DNA from: an uncultured Oscillospiraceae bacterium
Lineage (GTDB): Bacteria > Bacillota > Clostridia > Oscillospirales > Oscillospiraceae
Assembly: GCA_934655935.1 (NCBI GenBank)
Contig: CAKUHJ010000089.1
Span: 1 to 7,802 of the forward strand
Direction: 5' to 3'
DNA: 7,802 nucleotides
Shown here: positions 1 through 5,757 of the stretch, in pieces
Layout: every line of letters starts with the position of its first letter
How positions within the stretch are numbered: position 1 is the stretch's first letter
The notes under the pieces: model-generated
Seen by the model: the letters and a program-made list of their open reading frames with translations, nothing else
Told to the model about the DNA's origin: nothing
The model's database searches: none
Position numbers and translations under genes: made by a program

Positions 1-72
1 CTGCTGCATATCGTAGCCGCCGAAGACCGCCTTGGAGAACGTCTGCTCCTGAATTTCCTGCGGTGTAAACAT
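1..72 (-). CDS. divIVA: DivIVA-family cell-division/polarity protein, N-terminal fragment
   Basis: The first 24 codons of a gene that runs off the low-coordinate edge of the window. The translation begins MFTPQEIQEQTFSKAVFGGY and continues D-M-Q-Q. It matches the DivIVA N-terminal lipid-binding segment (pattern LTPxDI...F...F.GYD), with TP at residues 3-4, F12, and F17-G-G-Y-D. DivIVA proteins are coiled-coil scaffolds that bind curved membrane at septa and poles. An AGGAGG ribosome-binding site at 80-85 sits 7 nt before the ATG and fixes the start. It lies 33 nt after sepF and is probably cotranscribed with it, as in the Bacillus ylm-divIVA region. The coiled-coil body is outside the window, so family membership rests on the N-terminus and gene order. 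A DivIVA paralogue such as a GpsB-like protein cannot be excluded. Confidence 0.8.
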   Translation of the reverse strand, partial: MFTPQEIQEQTFSKAVFGGYDMQQ

Positions 73-105
73 TGATATTCCTCCTGGACAATGGTCTGCT
101 GCGCT

Positions 106-618
106 TTACAGATACAGCCCGCTGTTCTCCAGCTCGTCGATCAGATCGCCCACGATGTCCACATTGTAGGGCGTGATGATATAGGTGCTGATTGCAATCT
201 TCTTGATTTTTCCGTCGAGCGCGTAGGCGCAGCCGGACAGGAAGTCCACCAGCCGGCGTGCCACGTCCTTATTGGTAGCCTCCAGATTCAGAACCACAGC
301 GTGCTTGCTGCGAAGATGCTCGGCAATATCCGAAACGTTGTCAAAGCGGTCCGGCTTGACCAGCACGACCTGCATCTGCGTCGTCGTGTGGATGTTCACA
401 ACCTTATTGCTGCCGTTGTTCAGCCCGCCAAGCGTGCGGCGGGCGCTCTGCGGCTGATCGTCGTCGTCGGCTGTATCTGTATGAAAAGCAGGAACACGCG
501 CGCTGGAAGAACGGCTGGCGCGCACGGGGCGCTCGTCGTCATTCATTTCATCGAAGTCGTCGTCATCGTCCTCGGTATAAGGTCTTGTCAACTTCTTCAG
601 ATCATCCATAAATCCCAT
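106..618 (-). CDS. sepF: Cell division protein SepF
   Basis: A 170-residue SepF, close to the usual family length of about 150-200. SepF forms rings or arcs that bind the FtsZ C-terminal tail and anchor the Z-ring to the membrane. The N-terminus MGFMDDLKKL resembles the SepF membrane-targeting amphipathic helix. Residues about 15-60 are a low-complexity acidic/serine linker with two Asp runs. The conserved SepF core follows at about 72-153: NKVVNIHTTTQ at the start, then NLEATNKDVARRLVDFL, SGCAYALDG near 128-136 and a final KKIAISTYIITP. An upstream in-frame ATG at 726 would give 206 residues but would overlap yggS by about 80 nt. The start at 618 is preferred because GGAGG at 630-634 lies 11 nt upstream and the protein then begins as family members do. 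It follows yggS by 25 nt and precedes divIVA by 33 nt, the classic division-cluster context. Confidence 0.95.
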   Translation of the reverse strand: MGFMDDLKKLTRPYTEDDDDDFDEMNDDERPVRASRSSSARVPAFHTDTADDDDQPQSARRTLGGLNNGSNKVVNIHTTTQMQVVLVKPDRFDNVSDIAEHLRSKHAVVLNLEATNKDVARRLVDFLSGCAYALDGKIKKIAISTYIITPYNVDIVGDLIDELENSGLYL

Positions 619-629
619 AGTTTGCGTAG

Positions 630-634
630 CCTCC
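630..634 (-). promoter_or_regulatory. Ribosome-binding site deciding the sepF start
   Basis: Read on the minus strand this is GGAGG, 11 nt before the ATG at 618. It supports the short SepF start over the longer reading frame that begins inside yggS. The spacing is slightly long, and a second ATG at 609 (Met4 of the called protein) is too far from it (20 nt) to be better. Confidence 0.7.
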
Positions 635-643
635 AGATATCTG

Positions 644-1348
644 TCATGTGACAGTGTAGTTTCTCGCTCCGAAAATCGCAGTTCCGACGCGGACAAGGTT
701 CGCGCCTTCTGCGATGGCGTCGGCAAAGTCGCCGCTCATTCCCATCGATAGGCGATCTATAGACACATTATCGTATTTTTTCGCGCTTATGTCAACATAA
801 AGATTATACATTTCGGCAAAATATCTGCGGTTCGCCCCCGGCTGAAGGCTGACCGGAGGAATTGCCATGAAGCCGCGCAGGCGGCAATTTGAAAACGTTT
901 CCATTTCTCCCGGAAGCTCCCTTGCCTGCTCCAGCGTAAAGCCGGACTTGGAGGCCTCCATGCCGATGTTGACCTCAAGCAGAATATCCTGCTGGACGCC
1001 GAGCTTTCCGGCCTGCGCGTCGATGCAGGAAAGGAGCTCCAGCCGGTCGACCGACTCGATCAGCTCCACCCTTCCGACGACCTGGCGCACCTTGTTGGTC
1101 TGCAGATGGCCGATAAAGTGCACGGGCTTCGGCGCGTAAGCGCCGAGCGGAAGCTTCTGCAGAAGCTCCTGCACCCGGTTCTCCCCGCAGCAGTCCACCC
1201 CTGCAGCGACCGCCTCCTGCACGCGGGCCGCATCGTTCATCTTGCTTGCCGCGCACAGAAGGATTTCCTCCGGCCTGCGGCCTGCGCGGATGGCGGCCTG
1301 CGCCATCTGCTCGCGCACACGAAGCACATTTTCTCTGATATCTGACAT
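644..1348 (-). CDS. yggS: YggS/YlmE-family PLP-binding homeostasis protein
   Basis: A 234-residue single-domain fold-type III PLP protein, the usual length for the YggS/YlmE/PROSC (PLPBP) family. These cytosolic proteins bind pyridoxal 5'-phosphate and buffer its level. No catalytic reaction is established, and loss perturbs vitamin B6 and amino-acid pools. Visible family motifs are LCAASK with the expected PLP lysine at K36, CGENRVQE (54-61), HFIGHLQTNK (77-86), NIGMEASKSGF (127-137), RGFMAIPP (158-165), SMGMSGDFADAI (201-212), and the phosphate-binding end VRVGTAIFGARNY (219-231). The start ATG directly follows the TAA of the adaptor gene upstream (TAAATG). Only a weak GGAAAGG lies 11 nt before it, which suggests translational coupling. 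In Gram-positives the family member (ylmE) commonly sits just before sepF, as here. Confidence 0.95.
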   Translation of the reverse strand: MSDIRENVLRVREQMAQAAIRAGRRPEEILLCAASKMNDAARVQEAVAAGVDCCGENRVQELLQKLPLGAYAPKPVHFIGHLQTNKVRQVVGRVELIESVDRLELLSCIDAQAGKLGVQQDILLEVNIGMEASKSGFTLEQARELPGEMETFSNCRLRGFMAIPPVSLQPGANRRYFAEMYNLYVDISAKKYDNVSIDRLSMGMSGDFADAIAEGANLVRVGTAIFGARNYTVT

Positions 1349-2560
1349 TTAACCCACAACCTTTCCGTCGTAGAGATCCTTCGCGTTGATGATCAGCTCG
1401 TCTCCCGGCCAGAGGTTCGCCGTGGAGGATTTATCGAGCGTGACAATATAGCTCTCTCCCATATCATGCAGAATTTCAATCTGCTTCCACCGGGCGAGCG
1501 AGCCCTCCAGAATGTAGACGCCGGTTCTCCCGTTTTCGTCCACGCGCACGGCGTCCTTCGGCACGCGCAGGCCCGCATAGCTGTCAAACACCAGCTCCGC
1601 GGACTGCCGCCGCAGAAGCGTCACCCGCTCCAGATAGGAATCGCACGAAAGAACCAGCAGGCGGTTTCCCGCCTCGTTTTCGCCCAGACGCGCAATCTGC
1701 ATATCCGCCGTCTGGTAAAAATCACGGGAGAAGGTCAGCTTTACCGGGTCCCCCTCCGCGGACTGCCGCAGCTGGTCTGCCGGAACGACACAGACAAAAT
1801 ACCACGTATCGCCCGAAATCAGCTTCCCGATTGCGTGTTCGTCCGGCGTCTGGGGCGCGATGGTGTCAAAATCCAGACTGGAGAGCGTCTGCAGGCGCTC
1901 CGGCGTCAGCACGCGCTCGTATCCGTCCACCGCGGCGGAAAATGTGCCGGAGGTCTCCGCGCGAAGCTCCTGCGTGTCCTCTGTGGAAAGAGACTGCAGC
2001 GTATCAAGCTCTGCCTGCAGCGTGTCGATCTTCACCTGAAGAAGGGCGGTATTTTCCTCGCTGCCGCCGCGGCGGAGGACCAGGCCCTTGATCTCCGTGC
2101 AAAGGTCCTCGACCGAGTTCATATCCCGGCGGTTCAGATAGCGCGACAGCTCCACAAGATCCGCGGAGATTTCCCCGTCCAGCGCCGCCTGGTCCGCGGC
2201 GCTGGTGGAATACTGCCAGGCATAATTGAGCTGCTCAAGCTGCCCCTTCAGCTCCGCGATTCTTGCCTGCCGGGGCTTTGCCTCCTCCGAGCGGTAAAGC
2301 GTCCCCAGCACCTCTCCGGCCGCGACGTGCGCGCCCTCGGCGCAGGTAATCACGGTGCTTTCATACGGCGAGGACAGAACCTGCTCGTCACGCACGACGA
2401 AGCCGGTGGCATAGACGCCTGCCCCGGCTTCGTATTCGCTGACCGTCACGGTCATCAGCGGCGCATAGAGGCTGCGGACGACGCTGTAGCCAAAATAGGC
2501 CGTGATCGCGGCCAGAACGATCCAGATGATCACTGTAAAATATTGCTTGCCCTGTTTCAT
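1349..2560 (-). CDS. HlyD-like membrane-anchored adaptor protein of unknown role
   Basis: A 403-residue protein with one N-terminal membrane segment (about residues 8-28, FTVIIWIVLAAITAYFGYSV) and a large extracytoplasmic part. Residues about 49-90 (GVYATGFVVRDE...VITCAEGAHVAAGEVLGTLY) look like the first half of a barrel-sandwich/lipoyl-like domain. Residues about 92-115 and 165-195 are predicted helical and coiled-coil. The second lipoyl half returns at about 199-218 (AETSGTFSAAVDGYE). The C-terminal part (about 245-395), with YAGLRVPKDAV near 328-338, GVYILEG and a terminal PGDELI, resembles the beta-barrel and membrane-proximal domains of HlyD/MFP adaptors. Such adaptors normally link an inner-membrane transporter to an export path, but no transporter gene is visible here. 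AGGAG at 2566-2570 lies 5 nt before the ATG. The gene sits 51 nt after hfq and abuts yggS. A role in envelope or division is only inferred from position. Confidence 0.8.
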   Translation of the reverse strand: MKQGKQYFTVIIWIVLAAITAYFGYSVVRSLYAPLMTVTVSEYEAGAGVYATGFVVRDEQVLSSPYESTVITCAEGAHVAAGEVLGTLYRSEEAKPRQARIAELKGQLEQLNYAWQYSTSAADQAALDGEISADLVELSRYLNRRDMNSVEDLCTEIKGLVLRRGGSEENTALLQVKIDTLQAELDTLQSLSTEDTQELRAETSGTFSAAVDGYERVLTPERLQTLSSLDFDTIAPQTPDEHAIGKLISGDTWYFVCVVPADQLRQSAEGDPVKLTFSRDFYQTADMQIARLGENEAGNRLLVLSCDSYLERVTLLRRQSAELVFDSYAGLRVPKDAVRVDENGRTGVYILEGSLARWKQIEILHDMGESYIVTLDKSSTANLWPGDELIINAKDLYDGKVVG

Positions 2561-2611
2561 GCCAGCTCCTTTTTCCGGGCACGGCGTCTGCGGCCGGGCA
2601 AGCCTGTTCGC

Positions 2612-2836
2612 TTACTCCTGCGTCAGACGGAGCGGACTCATCGGTGTAATGGTTGAGACCGCGTGCTTGTAGATCATCTGCTGCCGGCCGTCGGACTGCA
2701 GCAGAATGACGAACGCATCAAAGCCCGTGATCACGCCGCGCATCTGAAAGCCGTTCATCAGAAAAACCGTCAGCATTGCGCGCTCCCTGCGGGCCTGATT
2801 CAAAAAAATGTCCTGATAATTTTCTGCCGATTGCAT
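2612..2836 (-). CDS. hfq: RNA chaperone Hfq
   Basis: A 74-residue Sm-like protein, the normal length of Hfq in Gram-positives. Hfq forms hexameric rings that bind small RNAs and mRNAs. The Sm1 region (NYQDIFLNQARRER, then TVFLMNGFQMRGVITGFDAFVILL) and the Sm2 signature IYKHAVSTITP (about 55-65) are both clear. Visible RNA-contact residues include Q8, rim arginines R16, R17 and R19, distal-face F25 and G29, and K57-H58 of the proximal pore. The reading frame is open further upstream to an ATG at 2941, but that would run into miaA. The start at 2836 has GGAG 8 nt upstream and matches family N-termini. It follows miaA by 43 nt, the same order as in enterobacteria. A possible hairpin surrounds its ribosome-binding site (described separately). 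Confidence 0.96.
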   Translation of the reverse strand: MQSAENYQDIFLNQARRERAMLTVFLMNGFQMRGVITGFDAFVILLQSDGRQQMIYKHAVSTITPMSPLRLTQE

Positions 2837-2866
2837 GGGTATGACTCCTTTTCTTTGTAATACCCA
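2836..2866 (-). promoter_or_regulatory. Inverted repeat enclosing the hfq ribosome-binding site
   Basis: On the transcript, the 7-nt arm UGGGUAU (2866-2860) is perfectly complementary to AUACCCA (2842-2836). The last A is the first base of the hfq AUG. The 17-nt loop (2859-2843) contains the AAGGAG ribosome-binding site in a purine-rich run that includes the consecutive triplets AAG-AAA-AGG-AGU. These fit the A-R-N pattern known for distal-face Hfq ligands in E. coli. The repeat is seen directly. A role in autoregulation is inference, and a 7-bp stem with a 17-nt loop may be only marginally stable. Confidence 0.45.
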
Positions 2867-2879
2867 CATCTTACCAGCT

Positions 2880-3830
2880 TCATCCCGCGAAAAAACGGAT
2901 TTCACGGAGGGCCTGTTCAAAAATCGCGGAAAAATTTTCATCCTCCGTCCAGCGCAGCCACCGCAGGCGCTCGTTGCGCCGGAACCAGGTCAGCTGCCGC
3001 TTGGCGTAATTTCTCGAGCGCTGCTGCACCAGCGCCGTCGCCTCGTCCAGGCTGCAGCGCCCCTCCAGCGCCGCAAGATATTCCTTATAGCCGATGGCCT
3101 GCATGGCGGTCATATCCGCGCGCACGCCAAGGCTCAGAAGCCCGCGTATCTCATCCAGGAGGCCTGATTGCAGCATCTGCTCCACCCGGCGGTCTATGCG
3201 CGCGTAGAGGCGGCTTCTTTCCGGAAAGTCCAGCCCGAGCCAAAGCGCCTCATGCCGCGGCGGCTGGGCGCGGGTTTCCAGGTCGTGCTGGGTGATGGTT
3301 TTTCCGGTTTCCTCGTAAACCTCCAGCGCCCGGACAATCCGCCGCACATCCGACGGATGCAGCCTTTCCGCGCGCGCGGGGTCCACCTTCTGAAGACGAA
3401 GAAGAAGCCCCTCTCCCCCTTCCGCCGCGGCAAGCGCCTCCAGCTGCGCCCGCTTCCCCGTCGACGGAACCGGCGCAAACGTGCGGCCCAGAATCAGGCT
3501 GTCGGCATAAAGGCCGGTGCCGCCGGCCACAATCACGGTCTTCCCCCGCGAAAGAATCTCCTGCACGCACGCCTCCGCCATCGGCACGTAGCGGCCGACC
3601 GAGAAATCCTCCCAGGGCTCGCAGACGTCCAGCATATGGTGCCGCACACCCTGCATTTCCTCCCTTGTGGGCTTGGCAGTGCCGACGTCCATGTGCCGGT
3701 AGAGCTGCATGGAGTCGCAGGAGACGACCTCGCCGTCCAGCGCCTTTGCAAGCTCCACGGCAAGCCGGGTTTTCCCGGAGGCGGTCGGCCCGACCAGACA
3801 GATAATCGGTTCCATACGCGTCTGCCTCAT
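2880..3830 (-). CDS. miaA: tRNA dimethylallyltransferase MiaA
   Basis: A 316-residue enzyme, full length for the family. It transfers a dimethylallyl group to N6 of A37 in tRNAs reading UNN codons, the first step to (ms2)i6A. Seen in order: P-loop GPTASGKT (14-21), SCDSMQLYRHMDVGTAK (37-53, with the catalytic-region Asp39), HHMLDV (64-69), VAGGTGLY (101-108), DVRRIVRALEVYE (161-173), the QAIGYKEY block (244-251) and RSRNYAKRQLTWFRR (271-285). The ATG at 3830 overlaps the mutL TGA as ATGA, implying translational coupling. An alternative in-frame ATG at 3815 (MEPIICLVGPT...) has GAGG at 3825-3828 with 9-nt spacing and would give 311 residues, nearer to typical MiaA starts. The choice is open. 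hfq follows after 43 nt. Confidence 0.96.
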   Translation of the reverse strand: MRQTRMEPIICLVGPTASGKTRLAVELAKALDGEVVSCDSMQLYRHMDVGTAKPTREEMQGVRHHMLDVCEPWEDFSVGRYVPMAEACVQEILSRGKTVIVAGGTGLYADSLILGRTFAPVPSTGKRAQLEALAAAEGGEGLLLRLQKVDPARAERLHPSDVRRIVRALEVYEETGKTITQHDLETRAQPPRHEALWLGLDFPERSRLYARIDRRVEQMLQSGLLDEIRGLLSLGVRADMTAMQAIGYKEYLAALEGRCSLDEATALVQQRSRNYAKRQLTWFRRNERLRWLRWTEDENFSAIFEQALREIRFFAG

Positions 3831-5746
3831 GTGCGCTGGAACTGCTTTTCCAGCTGCGCGCGTGTCAGCCGGATGCAGACCGGCCTTCCGTGCGGGCAGT
3901 ATTTGATATCGTCGCGGCTCAGCACCTGCTTTACAAGCGCCTCACGCTCGGCGGGCGTGGTGTGCCAGCCGCCCTTGATGGCGCTTTTGCAGGCCATGGT
4001 GTGCAGAAGCCGGTCGCGCAGCTGGTCCGGCGCAAGCGTCCGTCCGGCCAGCAGCGCCCCGGCCAGCGCCTGCACAAGCGCCTGCGCATCCTCCGGCGTA
4101 AGATCCGCCGGAATCTGGCGGAGCAGCACGTCGCCGTCGCCGAAATCCTCAATTTCAAAGCCGCATTCGCGCAGCGTCTGCGCATGCTCCAGGGCGCACG
4201 CCGCCTCCTCGCGCGAAAGCTGCGCGGAAACGGGGCTCAGCAGCACCTGCGGCATGACGGGCATCTGCCGCGCACGGAGCGCCTCGAAGCGGATGCGCTC
4301 ATGCGCGGCGTGCTTGTCGATGAGCAGAATCGCGTCCTCCTGCTCGACCAGAATATAGGTATCGAGCGCCTCGCCGATGACGCGGAACGGCGTTTCCGGC
4401 ACGGAAAAGCTCTGCTGCTCCATCTCGGCCTCCGGCTGCGCCGGAGCGGCGGGCGCTTTTTCCTCAGGCGGAAGCGCCGCCTGCACCGGAGGCGGCGGGG
4501 TCTCCGGCGCCGCCGGAGTCTGCTGCAGCTCCCGCTCCGGGCGCGGCAGCTGAACCCCGGAGGCCAGCGCGTGCGTTTCCGGCTTCGGGGCGCCCTCCCG
4601 CTGGGTAAAGCCCGCGAGCTGGCGGTAGGCAGAAGCCTGCATGCTCCGGTAGAAATCCGGCTTTGCGGGCGGCGCCTGCCGGCTCTGCGGCGGCGTCTGT
4701 GCAGGCGCAGGCTTTGCAGGCGGCTGCGGCTGCGGGAGCTTCACCTCCGGCCTTCCCGGCGCGCGGGAAAGGGCGGACAGCACCGCATAGTGCACCGCGT
4801 CGAAGACCTCCCGCTCTGAGAGGAATTTGACCTCGGTCTTGGCCGGATGGACATTGACATCGACGCTTCCGAGCGGCAGCGTAAGCTCCAGCACGCACGC
4901 AGGAAAGCGCCCGGTCATGATCTGATTCTGATAGGCCTGCTCCACCGCGGCGGACAGGAGCCTTGATTTTACAAATCTGCCGTTGACAAAAAACTGCTGA
5001 TAGCTGCGGTTGCCGCGCGTAGCGGTCGGCTTTGCGGCAAAGCCCTCCACCCGGATTTTCTCCCAGCGGCCCGAAACGGCCAGCATTCCGCCCGCAAGCT
5101 CGCGGCCGAAGATCACATAGATGGCCGACATGCGGTCCCCCGAACCGTCGGTCACCAGCTGCTCCGCGCCGTCCTTCAGAAGCCGGAACGAAATTTCCGG
5201 ATGCGCCAGCGCCTGCTGCTGCACCGCGGCGGCGACCGCCGCAGCCTCCGCCGCGTCCGATTTCATGAATTTCATGCGCGCGGGCGTGTTGTAAACCAGG
5301 TCGCGGACCAGAATGGTCGTCCCCTGCGGGCAGCCCGCAGGGCGCTCGGAAAGAACTTTTCCAGCCTCCAGGTGCAGCTGCACCCCCTCGTCCGCCTCCT
5401 TTGCGCGCGTAAGAAGGTCGATGCGCGAGACGGCGGAAATGGCCGCGAGCGCCTCGCCGCGGAAGCCGAGCGTTCCGATGGCGGCAAGGTCCTCCTTCGT
5501 GCGGAGCTTGCTCGTCGCGTGGCGCAGGAAGGCCGTGCGCGCGTCCTCCGGCAGCATGCCGCAGCCGTCGTCCGTGACGCGCAGAAGCTGCATGCCGCCG
5601 TTCTGTACCTCGACGGTGATATGCCGCGCGCCGGCGTCAATCGCGTTTTCCACCAGCTCCTTGGCGCATGACGCCGGCCGCTCCACCACCTCGCCGGCGG
5701 CAATCAGGTCGGCAACATGCCGGTCCAGCTGAATAATTTTGGGCAT
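3827..5746 (-). CDS. mutL: DNA mismatch repair protein MutL (endonuclease type)
   Basis: A 639-residue MutL, normal length. It couples MutS mismatch recognition to strand nicking and excision. The N-terminal GHKL ATPase shows motif I ELVENAIDAG (30-39, with the expected catalytic Glu33 and Mg-binding Asn34), DDGCGM (59-64), GTLGFRGEAL (91-100), and NVHPAKTEV (298-306) closing the transducer domain. Residues about 332-447 are a Pro/Ala/Gln-rich flexible linker. The C-terminal domain carries the metal-dependent nicking site DKHAAHERIRFE (477-488; D477, H479, E483, E488), ACKSAIKGG (585-593), CPHGRP (617-622) and FQR (636-638). QVLLSP (500-505) fits the sliding-clamp-binding motif of such MutLs. 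This matches organisms without MutH. The ribosome-binding site AGGAGG at 5752-5757 is 5 nt before the ATG and overlaps the stop of the preceding CPBP gene. The end overlaps miaA by 4 nt. Confidence 0.97.
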   Translation of the reverse strand: MPKIIQLDRHVADLIAAGEVVERPASCAKELVENAIDAGARHITVEVQNGGMQLLRVTDDGCGMLPEDARTAFLRHATSKLRTKEDLAAIGTLGFRGEALAAISAVSRIDLLTRAKEADEGVQLHLEAGKVLSERPAGCPQGTTILVRDLVYNTPARMKFMKSDAAEAAAVAAAVQQQALAHPEISFRLLKDGAEQLVTDGSGDRMSAIYVIFGRELAGGMLAVSGRWEKIRVEGFAAKPTATRGNRSYQQFFVNGRFVKSRLLSAAVEQAYQNQIMTGRFPACVLELTLPLGSVDVNVHPAKTEVKFLSEREVFDAVHYAVLSALSRAPGRPEVKLPQPQPPAKPAPAQTPPQSRQAPPAKPDFYRSMQASAYRQLAGFTQREGAPKPETHALASGVQLPRPERELQQTPAAPETPPPPVQAALPPEEKAPAAPAQPEAEMEQQSFSVPETPFRVIGEALDTYILVEQEDAILLIDKHAAHERIRFEALRARQMPVMPQVLLSPVSAQLSREEAACALEHAQTLRECGFEIEDFGDGDVLLRQIPADLTPEDAQALVQALAGALLAGRTLAPDQLRDRLLHTMACKSAIKGGWHTTPAEREALVKQVLSRDDIKYCPHGRPVCIRLTRAQLEKQFQRT

Positions 5747-5751
5747 ATGCG

Positions 5752-5757
5752 CCTCCT
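5752..5757 (-). promoter_or_regulatory. mutL ribosome-binding site overlapping the CPBP stop codon
   Basis: AGGAGG on the minus strand, 5 nt before the mutL ATG. The TAG stop of the CPBP gene (5758-5756) shares two bases with it, so ribosomes ending on the protease gene stop on the mutL initiation site. This suggests tight translational coupling of the two genes. Confidence 0.75.

Noticed and set aside
644..726. SepF extended to an upstream ATG at 726
   Set aside because: It would overlap the end of yggS by about 80 nt, its extra residues do not resemble SepF, and a ribosome-binding site supports the start at 618.
2561..2611. A GC-rich repeat (GCCCGG twice) between hfq and the adaptor gene as a terminator
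   Set aside because: The copies are mainly direct rather than forming a good stem, and the GC-rich part is followed by A residues on the transcript, not a U tract.
1466..2656. A 396-codon open frame on the plus strand opposite the HlyD-like adaptor gene and part of hfq
   Set aside because: It mirrors well-supported minus-strand genes, has an Arg/Leu/Gly-rich composition typical of antisense frames in GC-rich DNA, and shows no family motif.
2837..2941. Hfq extended to an upstream ATG at 2941
   Set aside because: The extra 35 residues overlap the miaA 3' end and do not match Hfq; GGAG stands 8 nt before the ATG at 2836.
4406..4753. The Pro/Ala/Gln-rich stretch in mutL as a tandem repeat or foreign insertion
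   Set aside because: It falls exactly at the interdomain linker, which is variable and low-complexity in MutL proteins generally; no regular repeat unit was seen.
3168..4819. Long plus-strand open frames (about 396 and 309 codons) opposite miaA and mutL
   Set aside because: Compositionally biased, Arg/Leu-rich shadow frames with no recognisable domain; the minus-strand genes fully explain the sequence.
5201..5732. Plus-strand open frames opposite the MutL ATPase domain
   Set aside because: They lie antisense to highly conserved GHKL motifs and show no domain of their own.
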